A stretch of 64,000 nucleotides of DNA. Origin: Aeromonas rivipollensis (GTDB lineage: Bacteria; Pseudomonadota; Gammaproteobacteria; Enterobacterales; Aeromonadaceae). Made by a program: the position numbers and the translations under genes. A model generated the notes under the pieces. That model searched no databases, was not told where the DNA came from, and saw only the letters and a list, made by a program, of their open reading frames with translations. Positions within the stretch are counted from its first letter, which is position 1. Each line of letters starts with the position of its first letter. Where the stretch lies: the NCBI RefSeq assembly GCF_010974825.1, contig NZ_JAAILA010000026.1, forward strand, positions 124,001 to 188,000, given 5' to 3'. Of the stretch, positions 56,064-64,000 are shown one piece after another.

Positions 56064-57678
56064 ACTCCCGATCCGGCGTCAGCACTGTCGGCTTGGGGTT
56101 TGGCTGCGTGTCCGGGTAGTCGAGGTTGTAGTGCAGTCCGCGGGACTCCTTGCGCTCCAGGGCACAGTTGACGATAAGCTCGGCCACCTGCAACAGGTTG
56201 CGCAGCTCCAGCAGGTTGTTGGAGACGCGGAAGTTCGCATAGTACTCCTGCACCTCCTGCTTGAGCAGGTCGATGCGGCGCTTGGCGCGGGCCAGGCGTT
56301 TGTTGGTGCGCACTATCCCCACGTAATCCCACATCATCAGCCGCAGCTCGTGCCAGTTGTGCTGGATCACCACCTGCTCGTCAGAGTCATCCACCTGGCT
56401 CTCGTCCCAGGCGGGCAGGCTCGGCGGCTCCACGCTCATGGGCAGCTTGGCCAGGATGTCGGCCCCCGCCTGATGGGCGTAGACCACGCATTCGAGCAGG
56501 GAGTTGGACGCCATGCGGTTGGCGCCGTGCAGACCGGTGTAGGTCACCTCGCCGATGGCGTAGAGGCCGGGGATATCGGTCTGGCCGTTGTTGTCGATCA
56601 TCACGCCGCCACAGGTGTAGTGCGCCGCCGGCACTATGGGCATGGCCTCCTTGGTGATGTCGATGCCGACCGCAAGGCAGCGCTCATAAATGGTCGGGAA
56701 GTGCTTGATGATGAAATCCGCCGGTTTGTGGCTGATGTCCAGATACATGCAATCCGCCCCGAGTCGTTTCATCTCGTGGTCGATGGCGCGGGCGACTATA
56801 TCCCGCGGCGCCAGTTCGGCCCGCTCGTCGAAGTCTGGCATGAAGCGGCTGCCGTCGGGACGGCGCAGATAGGCCCCCTCGCCACGCAGGGCTTCGGTCA
56901 GCAGGAAGTTGGGGTCATCGGGGTGGAACAGGCTGGTGGGGTGGAACTGGTTGAACTCCAGGTTTGCCACCCTGCAGCCGGCGCGCCAGGCCATGGCGAT
57001 GCCGTCCCCCGAGCTCACATCCGGGTTGGAGGTGTATTGATACACCTTGGAGGCGCCGCCGGTGGCCAGCGCCACGAAGCGGGCGCGGATCACCTCGACC
57101 TGCTCGACGTTGCGGTTCCAGACGTAGGCGCCGAGCACCCTGTTGCCCGGCAGGTCCAGCTTGCGGGTGGTGATGAGGTCGACCGCGTTGAAGCGCTCCA
57201 TCAGCTGGATATTGGGGTGGGAGCGGACCTGATCGATCAGGGTGAGCTGCACCGCCTTGCCGGTGGCGTCCGCCGCGTGGAAGATGCGGCGATGGCTGTG
57301 ACCCCCTTCCCGGGTCAGGTGATAGTGGGATTCCCCCTCGGCATCCTCTTCCTGATCGAAGGGAACGCCCTGCTGGATCAGCCACTGGATGGAGTCGCGG
57401 GCGTTGCGAGCGGTGAACTCCACCACCGCCGGGTCACACAACCCGGCGCCGGCGTTGAGCGTGTCGCTCACATGGGATTCGATGCTGTCGGTCTCGTCGA
57501 ACACGGCAGCGATGCCTCCTTGCGCATAGAGAGTGGCCCCCTCACTGATGGGCCCCTTGCTCAGAACCAGGACTTTGGCCTGGTCTGCCAATCGCAACGC
57601 GAGGGACAGACCGGCGGCACCGCTGCCAATGATCAGTACGTCGCAAAGGTATTCAACACTTGCTTTCATAAGTATCAT
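56062..57678 (-). CDS. nadB: L-aspartate oxidase
   Basis: 538-residue FAD enzyme oxidising L-aspartate to iminoaspartate, first step of NAD synthesis. FAD motif [20 protein letters not shown], then [26 protein letters not shown] and [19 protein letters not shown], as in E. coli NadB (540). Two starts are possible: ATG 57678 and ATG 57669 ([10 protein letters not shown]); neither has a strong ribosome site. Divergent from rpoE, as in E. coli. Its final 30 codons are duplicated downstream. Confidence 0.95.
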   Translation of the reverse strand: MILMKASVEYLCDVLIIGSGAAGLSLALRLADQAKVLVLSKGPISEGATLYAQGGIAAVFDETDSIESHVSDTLNAGAGLCDPAVVEFTARNARDSIQWLIQQGVPFDQEEDAEGESHYHLTREGGHSHRRIFHAADATGKAVQLTLIDQVRSHPNIQLMERFNAVDLITTRKLDLPGNRVLGAYVWNRNVEQVEVIRARFVALATGGASKVYQYTSNPDVSSGDGIAMAWRAGCRVANLEFNQFHPTSLFHPDDPNFLLTEALRGEGAYLRRPDGSRFMPDFDERAELAPRDIVARAIDHEMKRLGADCMYLDISHKPADFIIKHFPTIYERCLAVGIDITKEAMPIVPAAHYTCGGVMIDNNGQTDIPGLYAIGEVTYTGLHGANRMASNSLLECVVYAHQAGADILAKLPMSVEPPSLPAWDESQVDDSDEQVVIQHNWHELRLMMWDYVGIVRTNKRLARAKRRIDLLKQEVQEYYANFRVSNNLLELRNLLQVAELIVNCALERKESRGLHYNLDYPDTQPNPKPTVLTPDRE

Positions 57679-57721
57679 TGGCCTGGATTAAGAACTGGCC
57701 CCATGGTAGCCCAAGGGGGGT

Positions 57722-57749
57722 TGTGATGCAGCCCGCATCACATTTTTTT
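57722..57749. promoter_or_regulatory. Palindrome with T run between nadB and rpoE
   Basis: TGTGATGC-AGCCC-GCATCACA (57722-57742) followed by seven Ts on the plus strand. It is 44 bases upstream of nadB. The shape is that of a terminator for rightward transcripts, but it could also be an operator for nadB. The half-site spacing (TGTGA-N11-TCACA) does not fit CRP. Confidence 0.5.
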
Positions 57750-57759
57750 CAATGCAAGC

Positions 57760-57787
57760 GAACTTTCTCTGATTCTCCCTGTCTGAA
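57760..57787 (+). promoter_or_regulatory. Candidate sigma-E promoter of rpoE
   Basis: -35 GAACTT (57760-57765), 16-base spacer, -10 TCTGAA (57782-57787), a good match to GGAACTT-N15/16-TCTGA. Positive autoregulation of rpoE from such a promoter is known in enterics. Confidence 0.7.
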
Positions 57788-57850
57788 CTTGTGCGCTTAG
57801 AAGGGGCCGGAAAAGAAGAACGATAACCTGATGGGGGTTTTACGGCTCTG

Positions 57851-58432
57851 ATGAGCGACCAGAATCTACTGGACGAACAGCTGGTTGAACGGGTCCAGCG
57901 TGGCGATAAAAATGCATTCAACCTGTTGGTAAAAAAATACCAGCATAAGGTGGTCAACCTGGTGGCCAGGTATGTCAACAATCCGGGCGATGTACCGGAT
58001 GTGGCGCAGGAGGCCTTTATCAAGGCTTACCGTGCGTTGCCGACATTCCGTGGCGAGAGCGCGTTTTACACCTGGTTGTATCGGATCGCCGTGAACACGG
58101 CCAAAAATTACCTGACCTCACAGGGGCGCAGACCGCCCAGTAGTGATGTCGAAGCGGACGAGGCTGAATATTATGGTGGTGGTGAAGCCCTGCAAGAAGT
58201 GGCCACCCCCGAAAACCTGGCGCTGACCGACGAGATCAAGCGCACTGTGTTTGCCGCCATAGAAGCCTTGCCAGAAGACTTGAGAACAGCGATCACCCTT
58301 CGTGAAATGGAAGGGCTGAGCTACGAAGAGATTGCGGAGATCATGGATTGCCCTGTGGGTACGGTGAGATCCCGTATCTTTCGGGCGAGGGAAGCAATCG
58401 ACAAAAAGCTGCAACCTCTGATCGAGAATTAA
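57851..58432 (+). CDS. rpoE: RNA polymerase sigma factor RpoE (sigma-E)
   Basis: 193-residue ECF sigma factor for the envelope stress response. Region 2: AFNLLVKKYQHKVVNLVARYVNNPGDVPDVAQEAFIKAYRAL and TWLYRIAVNTAKNYL; region 4: LPEDLRTAITLREMEGLSYEEIAEIMDCPVGTVRSRIFRAREAI. ATG at 57851. Held at the membrane by RseA, next in the operon. Order rpoE-rseA-rseB-rseC is conserved across gammaproteobacteria. Confidence 0.98.
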   Translation: MSDQNLLDEQLVERVQRGDKNAFNLLVKKYQHKVVNLVARYVNNPGDVPDVAQEAFIKAYRALPTFRGESAFYTWLYRIAVNTAKNYLTSQGRRPPSSDVEADEAEYYGGGEALQEVATPENLALTDEIKRTVFAAIEALPEDLRTAITLREMEGLSYEEIAEIMDCPVGTVRSRIFRAREAIDKKLQPLIEN

Positions 58433-58455
58433 ACTGGGGAAAGACAGGCAAACTT

Positions 58456-59043
58456 ATGGCAAATAAAGAGCAACTTTCAGCCCTGATGGATGGTGACCTC
58501 AGCGACATGGAGGTTCTGAACGAGCTGGGAACGGATCCCGCTCTGCAAGATACCTGGGCTCGTTACCATCTGATCGGTGATGCCATGCGGGGAGACCTGC
58601 CGGTCAATCTGCAACTGGATCTCAGTGACAGTATCATGCTGGCACTGGAAGACGAACCCGTCATACTGGCGCCCAAGCCGGTGCAACCTGTTGCGCCTCA
58701 GGTGAAGCCTTCTGGCAAGGTGGTGCCTCTGATCCGTCGCTTTGGCCAGCAAATGGGTCAGTATGCCATTGCCGCCTCCGTGGCTGCCGCCGTCATCTTC
58801 GGGGTGCAGCAGTATCAGGGCAACGACGGCATGCCGGCCAACCCTGTGCTCAACACCATACCGGTCGGTGGCAGTGCGACGCCAGTGAGCGTGCACTATC
58901 CCCAGGAGGGCAACCGTGCCACTCCTCGCCAGCAAGGCTTGAACGAGCAACAGATGCAGGAGCAGCGCGAGCGTATCAACGCCTTCCTGCGAGACCATCA
59001 ATTGCAACAGCGTCTGCTGCAAGACAAGCAGATTCAGGAATAA
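58456..59043 (+). CDS. rseA: Anti-sigma-E factor RseA
   Basis: 195-residue membrane protein binding RpoE with its cytosolic N terminus (KEQLSALMDGDLSDMEVLNELGTD, then WARYHLIGDAMRG). One transmembrane segment (about residues 97-113: YAIAASVAAAVIFGVQQ) and a periplasmic tail rich in Gln that binds RseB. DegS and RseP cut it under outer-membrane stress. ATG at 58456 is 23 bases after rpoE; the open frame upstream lies inside rpoE. Confidence 0.94.
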   Translation: MANKEQLSALMDGDLSDMEVLNELGTDPALQDTWARYHLIGDAMRGDLPVNLQLDLSDSIMLALEDEPVILAPKPVQPVAPQVKPSGKVVPLIRRFGQQMGQYAIAASVAAAVIFGVQQYQGNDGMPANPVLNTIPVGGSATPVSVHYPQEGNRATPRQQGLNEQQMQEQRERINAFLRDHQLQQRLLQDKQIQE

Positions 59044-59064
59044 CGCATCTTTAGGGATCAGACC

Positions 59065-60045
59065 GTGCGCCAGTCCAGCCTCATTCTGCTGGCCTCTCTC
59101 CTGCTGATTTGTGCCAAGGCCTCGGCCGACGATCTGTCGGCCGAGGCCTTGTTGCAGCAGATGCAGAGTGCCGTTTCGCAACAAAATTTTGAGTTGTCCA
59201 TGGTCAAGGCCCGTCAGGGACGCCTCGAGCCCATTCGCTTCAGCCACGGAGTGATCGATGGCAAGGAGGTCGCTCATCTGAGTTATCTCGACGGCAAGGC
59301 GGTGGAGTACCTGCAACGCCAGAACGAATACACCTTCTTCGAAAACACCCACGAACCTTACACCCTCAAGGGGGCGCGTTTCCCGGGCGTCTGGTCGAGC
59401 CTGGTGAAGATGCCGCTGCCCCGGGTGCTGGAGAGCTATGATCCCGTGCTGGCCGGTCGCAGCCGGGTGGCCGGCCTGGTGGCTCAGGTCGTGAGACTGG
59501 TGCCCAAGGAGGCGGACAAGTACGGCTTTGTGCTCTGGGTCGACGAGCAGAGTCATCTGCTGCTGCGGGTGGACATGGTGGACAAGGAGGGCAACCTGGT
59601 CGAACAGGTGCTGGGTGTGGATCTTGACAGGCAGCCGGCGCCCGCGCCCTGGCTTGTCACCCTGGCCCGCAGCAAGCTGCCCGATGCGCTGGCATTGGAA
59701 GACGCCTATCCCGCCCCCCAGCAGACCCTGAGCTGGCACCTGACCTGGCTGCCGGGTGGATTCAAGGTGCTCTCTCAGGACAGGCACCAGCTGGTCAGCA
59801 CCAGTCTGCCGGTGGACTACATGATGTTGTCGGACGGCGTGGTGGATCTCTCCGTCTATGTCTCCCGGGTCGATCCCAAGCAGGCGGTGCGCCAGCAGTT
59901 GATCCGCCAGGGAGCCACCTCGCTGGTGAGTTTCGTCAACGAGGTCGGGGTGGAGATCACCGTGGTCGGGGAAGTCCCCACCGAGACGGCCAAGCGTATC
60001 GCCGAGTCGGTGCAGCCGCTGGCCCGCAACGAGGCGGTACAGTGA
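59065..60045 (+). CDS. rseB: Sigma-E regulatory protein RseB
   Basis: 326-residue periplasmic protein that shields RseA and senses mislocalised lipids or LPS. Signal peptide RQSSLILLASLLLICAKASA, then the MucB/RseB fold (FELSMVKARQGRLEPIRFSHGVIDG; C-terminal domain from about residue 205). Start GTG at 59065 after TTAGGGATCA. The first codons of the mature protein contain a perfect 15-bp hairpin in the mRNA (59116-59150), an oddity for a coding region. Confidence 0.93.
   Translation: MRQSSLILLASLLLICAKASADDLSAEALLQQMQSAVSQQNFELSMVKARQGRLEPIRFSHGVIDGKEVAHLSYLDGKAVEYLQRQNEYTFFENTHEPYTLKGARFPGVWSSLVKMPLPRVLESYDPVLAGRSRVAGLVAQVVRLVPKEADKYGFVLWVDEQSHLLLRVDMVDKEGNLVEQVLGVDLDRQPAPAPWLVTLARSKLPDALALEDAYPAPQQTLSWHLTWLPGGFKVLSQDRHQLVSTSLPVDYMMLSDGVVDLSVYVSRVDPKQAVRQQLIRQGATSLVSFVNEVGVEITVVGEVPTETAKRIAESVQPLARNEAVQ
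59116..59150 (+). other. Perfect 15-bp inverted repeat inside rseB
   Basis: AAGGCCTCGGCCGAC-GATCT-GTCGGCCGAGGCCTT, 15-bp stem with a 5-base loop, very GC rich. It lies at the signal-peptide/mature junction. No T run follows. Confidence 0.95.
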
Positions 60046-60126
60046 GGCGGCATGCTGCCACTTGCCGAACCGGGACGACCGTGCTGAGATCGGGTAAATA
60101 CATAGCCGTTCGTCTGGAGTCATCCT

Positions 60127-60597
60127 GTGAGTAACATGAGCGAAGAGCTGGCAACAGTGGTGGCCGTCGAGGGGGCTTATGCCTGGGTGGAGTGCGAACG
60201 GCGCTCCGCCTGCAGCGGCTGCCATCAGCAGTCCAACTGCGGTACCGGCACAGTCGCCAAGGCCTTTCCCCTGAAGTCGCAGCGACTGCGGGTGGCACTG
60301 ACCGCCGAGGTCCTGGTTGGTCAGCAAATCAGGCTCGGTATTCCCCAGGCGAGCATACTGCGGGGGGCCGCCCTGGTCTATGTGCTGCCGTTGTTCTGCC
60401 TGCTGCTCGGTGCCCTGCTCGGTCAGCTCTGGCTGGCGCCGCTGCTGTCGGCGGGGGAGGGCGTCACCATCCTCAGCTGCCTGCTGGGGGGTACAGTCGG
60501 ATTTTTACTGGTTCGTTACTTTTCTGCCCGGCTCGAGCAAGGGGAATATGGTCCCCGCATGCTCGGTGTGGTACTCAATACCCGCCACCTCTCCTGA
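60127..60597 (+). CDS. rseC: SoxR-reducing / sigma-E operon protein RseC
   Basis: 156-residue inner-membrane protein. N-terminal cysteine cluster (Cys23, 29, 32, 38) likely binds an Fe-S centre, followed by two transmembrane helices (GAALVYVLPLFCLLLGALLGQLWL and VTILSCLLGGTVGFLLVRYF). E. coli RseC acts with Rsx proteins to reduce SoxR. Start: GTG 60127 has GGAG seven bases before it; ATG 60136 is also in frame. Last of the sigma-E operon. Confidence 0.92.
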   Translation: MSNMSEELATVVAVEGAYAWVECERRSACSGCHQQSNCGTGTVAKAFPLKSQRLRVALTAEVLVGQQIRLGIPQASILRGAALVYVLPLFCLLLGALLGQLWLAPLLSAGEGVTILSCLLGGTVGFLLVRYFSARLEQGEYGPRMLGVVLNTRHLS

Positions 60598-60689
60598 GCG
60601 GCGCTACCCTTTTCTGGCCCCGTCGCCGCCGTTTTGGTGCCGAGGGCCCGCCAGACAAGGCGCTATTTCTGGTGCCCGCCGACTAAAGA

Positions 60690-60719
60690 TTGGCCGTCGA
60701 CCTGGTTATCCAGTAAAAT
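60690..60719 (+). promoter_or_regulatory. Candidate promoter for lepA-lepB
   Basis: -35 TTGGCC (60690-60695), 18-base spacer, -10 TAAAAT (60714-60719), 49 bases before the lepA ATG. Weak -35. The rest of 60598-60767 has no gene I can support. Confidence 0.35.
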
Positions 60720-60767
60720 CCTGCCCTCATATCCGACCCTAACTTAATTTTGAGTGATTCTTGCTCG

Positions 60768-62561
60768 ATGAAACACATTCGTAACTTTTCGATTATTGCG
60801 CACATCGACCACGGTAAATCGACCCTGTCGGACCGTCTGATCCAGACTTGTGGCGGCCTGTCCGACCGCGAGATGCAGGCTCAGGTGCTTGACTCCATGG
60901 ATCTGGAGCGCGAGCGCGGCATTACCATCAAAGCACAGAGTGTGACCCTGAACTACCAGGCACAAGACGGTAACACCTATCAGCTGAACTTTATCGACAC
61001 CCCGGGCCACGTGGATTTCTCCTACGAGGTTTCTCGCTCCCTGGCGGCCTGTGAAGGGGCTCTGCTGGTGGTGGATGCCGGTCAGGGGGTTGAGGCACAG
61101 ACTCTGGCCAACTGCTACACCGCCATGGAGATGGAGCTGGAAGTGGTGCCCATCCTGAACAAGATCGATCTGCCTGCCGCAGAACCCGAGCGGGTTGCGG
61201 AAGAGATCGAGGACATAGTCGGCATAGACGCCATCGATGCGGTGCGTTGCTCCGCCAAGACCGGCCTGGGTGTCGATCTGGTGCTGGAAGAGATAGTGGC
61301 CCGTATCCCGTCACCGGAAGGTGATCCGGATGCCCCGCTGCAGGCGCTGATCATCGACTCCTGGTTCGACTCCTACCTGGGCGTCGTCTCCCTGGTGCGT
61401 ATCAAGAACGGTTCGCTCAAGAAGAACGACAAGATCAAGGTGATGAGCACCGGTCAGGTGTGGGGCGTGGATCGCATCGGTATCTTCACCCCCAAGCAAG
61501 TGGACACCATGGGCCTGGGTTGTGGCGAGGTAGGTTGGGTCGTCTGCGGCATCAAGGACATCCACGGCGCCCCTGTGGGCGATACCCTGACGCAGGCCAA
61601 GAACGGTGCCGACAAGGCGCTGGCCGGCTTCAAGAAGGTGAAGCCGCAGGTCTATGCGGGTCTGTTCCCCATCTCCAGCGATGACTACGAGTCGTTCCGC
61701 GATGCGCTGGACAAGCTCTCCCTGAACGATGCCTCCCTGTTCTTCGAGCCGGAAAGCTCCACCGCACTGGGCTTCGGCTTCCGTTGTGGCTTCCTCGGCA
61801 TGCTGCACATGGAGATCATCCAGGAGCGTCTGGAGCGGGAATACGATCTGGATCTCATCACCACGGCACCGACCGTAGTGTATGAAATCGAGCTGAACAA
61901 CGGCGAGACCATCCACATCGATAGCCCGGCGGCTATGCCTCCGGTCAACAATATCAAGGAGATGCGCGAGCCCATCGCCGAGTGCAACATCTTGTTGCCG
62001 CAGGAGTACATGGGCAACGTGATCACCCTCTGTATCGAGAAGCGTGGCGTGCAGACCAACATGGTCTATCACGGCAAGCAGGTGGCGCTGACCTACGAGA
62101 TCCCGATGGCGGAAGTGGTGCTCGATTTCTTCGACCGCCTGAAATCCACCAGTCGCGGCTATGCCTCCCTGGATTACGGCTTCAAGCGCTTCGAAACCTC
62201 CGAGATGGTGCGCCTCGACATCATGATCAACGGTGAGCGTGTCGATGCCCTGGCCATCATCACCCACAAGGAGAACGCCCAGTATCGCGGTCGCCAGGTG
62301 GTGGAGAAGATGCGTGAGCTGATCCCGCGCCAGATGTTCGACATCGCCATTCAGGCGTCCATCGGCAACCAGATCATCGCCCGCAGCACGGTCAAGGCCC
62401 TGCGCAAGGACGTGACCGCCAAGTGCTACGGCGGTGACGTGAGCCGTAAGAAAAAGCTGCTGAACAAGCAGAAAGAAGGCAAGAAGCGGATGAAGTCCCT
62501 GGGCCGTGTCGACGTGCCGCAAGAGGCCTTCCTCGCCATTCTCCACGTCGGAAAGGATTAA
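60768..62561 (+). CDS. lepA: Elongation factor 4 (LepA)
   Basis: 597-residue translational GTPase (E. coli 599). G1 [10 protein letters not shown]2 [11 protein letters not shown]3 DTPGHVDF, G4 NKID, then domains II-V and the LepA C-terminal domain ([25 protein letters not shown]-like: [16 protein letters not shown]). The ATG at 60768 fits the family; no clear ribosome site. Three bases separate it from lepB, as in E. coli. Confidence 0.98.
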   Translation: MKHIRNFSIIAHIDHGKSTLSDRLIQTCGGLSDREMQAQVLDSMDLERERGITIKAQSVTLNYQAQDGNTYQLNFIDTPGHVDFSYEVSRSLAACEGALLVVDAGQGVEAQTLANCYTAMEMELEVVPILNKIDLPAAEPERVAEEIEDIVGIDAIDAVRCSAKTGLGVDLVLEEIVARIPSPEGDPDAPLQALIIDSWFDSYLGVVSLVRIKNGSLKKNDKIKVMSTGQVWGVDRIGIFTPKQVDTMGLGCGEVGWVVCGIKDIHGAPVGDTLTQAKNGADKALAGFKKVKPQVYAGLFPISSDDYESFRDALDKLSLNDASLFFEPESSTALGFGFRCGFLGMLHMEIIQERLEREYDLDLITTAPTVVYEIELNNGETIHIDSPAAMPPVNNIKEMREPIAECNILLPQEYMGNVITLCIEKRGVQTNMVYHGKQVALTYEIPMAEVVLDFFDRLKSTSRGYASLDYGFKRFETSEMVRLDIMINGERVDALAIITHKENAQYRGRQVVEKMRELIPRQMFDIAIQASIGNQIIARSTVKALRKDVTAKCYGGDVSRKKKLLNKQKEGKKRMKSLGRVDVPQEAFLAILHVGKD

Positions 62562-62564
62562 TAG

Positions 62565-63488
62565 ATGGCAAGCACCTTTTCCCTGATCCTGGCCATAGTC
62601 ACTCTGCTGACCGGCATCATCTGGACAGTCGACAAGCTGGTCTGGTCCAAGCAACGGGCGGCCAAGATTGCGGCTGCCCGTGCCAACGCCGGCCCGAACA
62701 TCGATGAGAAGACGCTGGCCAAGGTGGCTCCCATGCCGGTCTGGATCGAGCAGACCGGTGGTGTCTTCCCGGTCATAGCGCTGGTGCTGATCCTGCGTTC
62801 CTTCATCTTCGAGCCGTTCCAGATCCCCTCTGGTTCCATGATGCCCACCCTGCTGGTGGGCGACTTCATCCTGGTGGAGAAGTTCGCCTACGGCCTGCGT
62901 GATCCCGTGACCAACACCAAGTTCCTCGAGACGGGTTCTCCCGAGCGTGGCGATGTGGTGGTGTTCAAGTATCCGCTGGATACCCGGGTGGACTACATCA
63001 AGCGGGTGGTCGGCATGCCCGGCGATCGGGTGATCTATCGCAACAAGGAGCTGATGATTCGGCCCAAGTGCGAGGAGCAGGAAGGGAAAACGTGCCCGGG
63101 CTTCAAGAAGCTCGACGTCAAGTTCGAGCAACGGGGGGAGTTCAGCCAGATGGGGATCCCGCTGGATCGCTACACCGAGCAGCTGGGCACAGTTTCTCAC
63201 GAGACCCTGCGTAACCCCCTGATGCCGGACCTGGTGGATCGTTACTATCGCCAGCCCGGTACCTACCCGGATGAGTGGGTAGTGCCGGAAGGCCACTATT
63301 TCGTGATGGGTGACAACCGCGACAACAGTACCGACAGTCGTTTCTGGGGCTTCGTGCCCGAGCAGAACCTGGTGGGCAAGGCGGTTGCCATCTGGATCAG
63401 TTTCGAATTTGAGCGCGAGGAAGGATCCAGCTTGCCAAGCTGGGTGCCGACCGGTGTGCGCTTCAACCGCATTGGCGGAATCAAGTAA
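62565..63488 (+). CDS. lepB: Signal peptidase I
   Basis: 307-residue membrane peptidase removing signal peptides. Two N-terminal membrane segments (FSLILAIVTLLTGIIW and VFPVIALVLILRSFIF), catalytic Ser91 in PSGSMMPT and Lys146 in DYIKRVVGMPGD, and box E GDNRDNSTDSR. Two cysteines in the middle domain (ECC-type pair CEEQEGKTC) form the disulfide seen in E. coli LepB. TAA is directly followed by the rnc ATG. Confidence 0.97.
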   Translation: MASTFSLILAIVTLLTGIIWTVDKLVWSKQRAAKIAAARANAGPNIDEKTLAKVAPMPVWIEQTGGVFPVIALVLILRSFIFEPFQIPSGSMMPTLLVGDFILVEKFAYGLRDPVTNTKFLETGSPERGDVVVFKYPLDTRVDYIKRVVGMPGDRVIYRNKELMIRPKCEEQEGKTCPGFKKLDVKFEQRGEFSQMGIPLDRYTEQLGTVSHETLRNPLMPDLVDRYYRQPGTYPDEWVVPEGHYFVMGDNRDNSTDSRFWGFVPEQNLVGKAVAIWISFEFEREEGSSLPSWVPTGVRFNRIGGIK

Positions 63489-64000
63489 ATGAATATCAAG
63501 ATGAACAGACTGCAGTCCCGTCTCGGGCATGTCTTTCAGGATCAAGAGCTGCTGACCCGGGCGCTGACCCACCGCAGCGCCGGTTCCCGTCACAACGAGC
63601 GACTGGAATTTCTGGGGGACTCCATCCTGAGTCTGGTGATTGCCGACGACCTCTTCCACCGCTTCCCGCAAGCGGCGGAAGGGGATCTCAGCCGGATGCG
63701 CGCCACCCTGGTGCGGGAGAAGACCCTGGCCGAACTCGGTCGGGAGTTCGACCTCGGTGATCACCTGATCCTGGGGCCCGGCGAGCTGAAAAGCGGCGGG
63801 TTCCGTCGCGAGTCTATCCTGGCCGACACTGTCGAGGCGGTGATCGGCGCCGTCTATCTGGATACCGATCTGGAGCGGGTGCGGACTCTGTTGCTCGGCT
63901 GGTACGCCAGCCGCCTGGACGAGATAAAACCAGGCATAGAGCAGAAGGATCCCAAGACCCGGCTGCAGGAAATTTTGCAGGGAAGCCGCAAATCCCTGCC
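63489..64000 (+). CDS. rnc: Ribonuclease III, 3' end cut by the window
   Basis: First 170 residues of RNase III, which cuts double-stranded RNA in rRNA and mRNA processing. Signature [10 protein letters not shown] at 36-45 with the catalytic acidic residues; [13 protein letters not shown] and [15 protein letters not shown] follow. The nuclease domain is present; the dsRNA-binding domain is beyond the window. ATG 63489 starts directly after the lepB stop; MNRLQSRLG at 63501 is an alternative start. Order lepA-lepB-rnc as in other gammaproteobacteria. Confidence 0.95.
   Translation, partial: MNIKMNRLQSRLGHVFQDQELLTRALTHRSAGSRHNERLEFLGDSILSLVIADDLFHRFPQAAEGDLSRMRATLVREKTLAELGREFDLGDHLILGPGELKSGGFRRESILADTVEAVIGAVYLDTDLERVRTLLLGWYASRLDEIKPGIEQKDPKTRLQEILQGSRKSL

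Noticed and set aside
57722-57742. CRP site upstream of nadB
   Set aside because: Half-sites TGTGA and TCACA are present but separated by 11 bases instead of 6.

Overview
The window looks like a chromosomal stretch of a high-GC gammaproteobacterium, most probably Aeromonas. The evidence is gene content and order seen in Vibrionales/Aeromonadales relatives (divergent argE / argCBFG-H with a short ornithine carbamoyltransferase, epd-pgk-fba, rpoE-rseA-rseB-rseC-lepA-lepB-rnc, nadB divergent from rpoE, ygfZ / sdhE-ygfX, cutA-dsbD) and a secreted prolyl oligopeptidase of the type known from Aeromonas. The species cannot be fixed by eye. I see no prophage, insertion sequence, CRISPR array, tRNA or rRNA; this is mostly core chromosome with small accessory cassettes.

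Layout. 1-3.5 kb: metB (5' end cut by the window) and metL, one methionine operon. 3.5-6.6 kb: a cidA/lrgB holin-like pair, its divergent LysR regulator and a periplasmic solute-binding protein. 6.6-10.2 kb: a MocR/PdxR-type regulator whose 5' end is present as 134-bp tandem copies, divergent from an OsmC - rhodanese - GNAT operon. 10.2-15.1 kb: ybaK, a PAS-GAF-GGDEF diguanylate cyclase and ppc. 15.3-22.7 kb: arginine biosynthesis, argE divergent from argCBFG, then argH after a 533-bp gap carrying REP-like palindromes. 22.8-25.8 kb: LysR divergent from a carboxymuconolactone decarboxylase - tautomerase - DUF4865 operon, then a PaiB-like protein. 26-34.6 kb: small accessory genes, a DUF4010 membrane protein, prolyl oligopeptidase, AsmA-like protein and an SDR. 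34.6-45.5 kb: glnE, a GNAT, a chemoreceptor with a duplicated 3' end, a K+ channel, an SH3 membrane protein, nudC, hemE, a ROK kinase and epd. 45.5-54 kb: pgk, fba, an FAD oxidoreductase, a lipoprotein, dsbD-cutA, a PACE transporter with a divergent LysR. 54-64 kb: ygfZ, sdhE-ygfX, nadB (3' end duplicated), and the sigma-E operon running into lepA, lepB and the start of rnc.

How the genes work together. Several blocks are complete functional units: arginine synthesis from N-acetylglutamate onward (argB, C, E, F, G, H) behind a candidate tandem ARG-box pair; the sigma-E envelope stress switch with a good candidate sigma-E promoter; lower glycolysis (epd-pgk-fba) with high-expression codon use; and periplasmic thiol reduction (dsbD) coupled to cutA.

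The most distinctive feature is a recurring pattern of short partial tandem duplications at or near gene ends: 134 bp at the mocR start, 39 bp inside the DUF4865 gene, about 100 bp (offset 122 bp) at the chemoreceptor 3' end including its terminator, and about 90 bp (offset 107 bp) at the nadB 3' end. The mocR case produces two 45-codon mini-ORFs, each overlapping the next start codon by ATGA, a possible translational-coupling ladder ahead of the regulator. I found no convincing wholly new defence or mobile system; the OsmC-rhodanese-GNAT cassette under a PLP-binding regulator is the best candidate for an under-described functional module.
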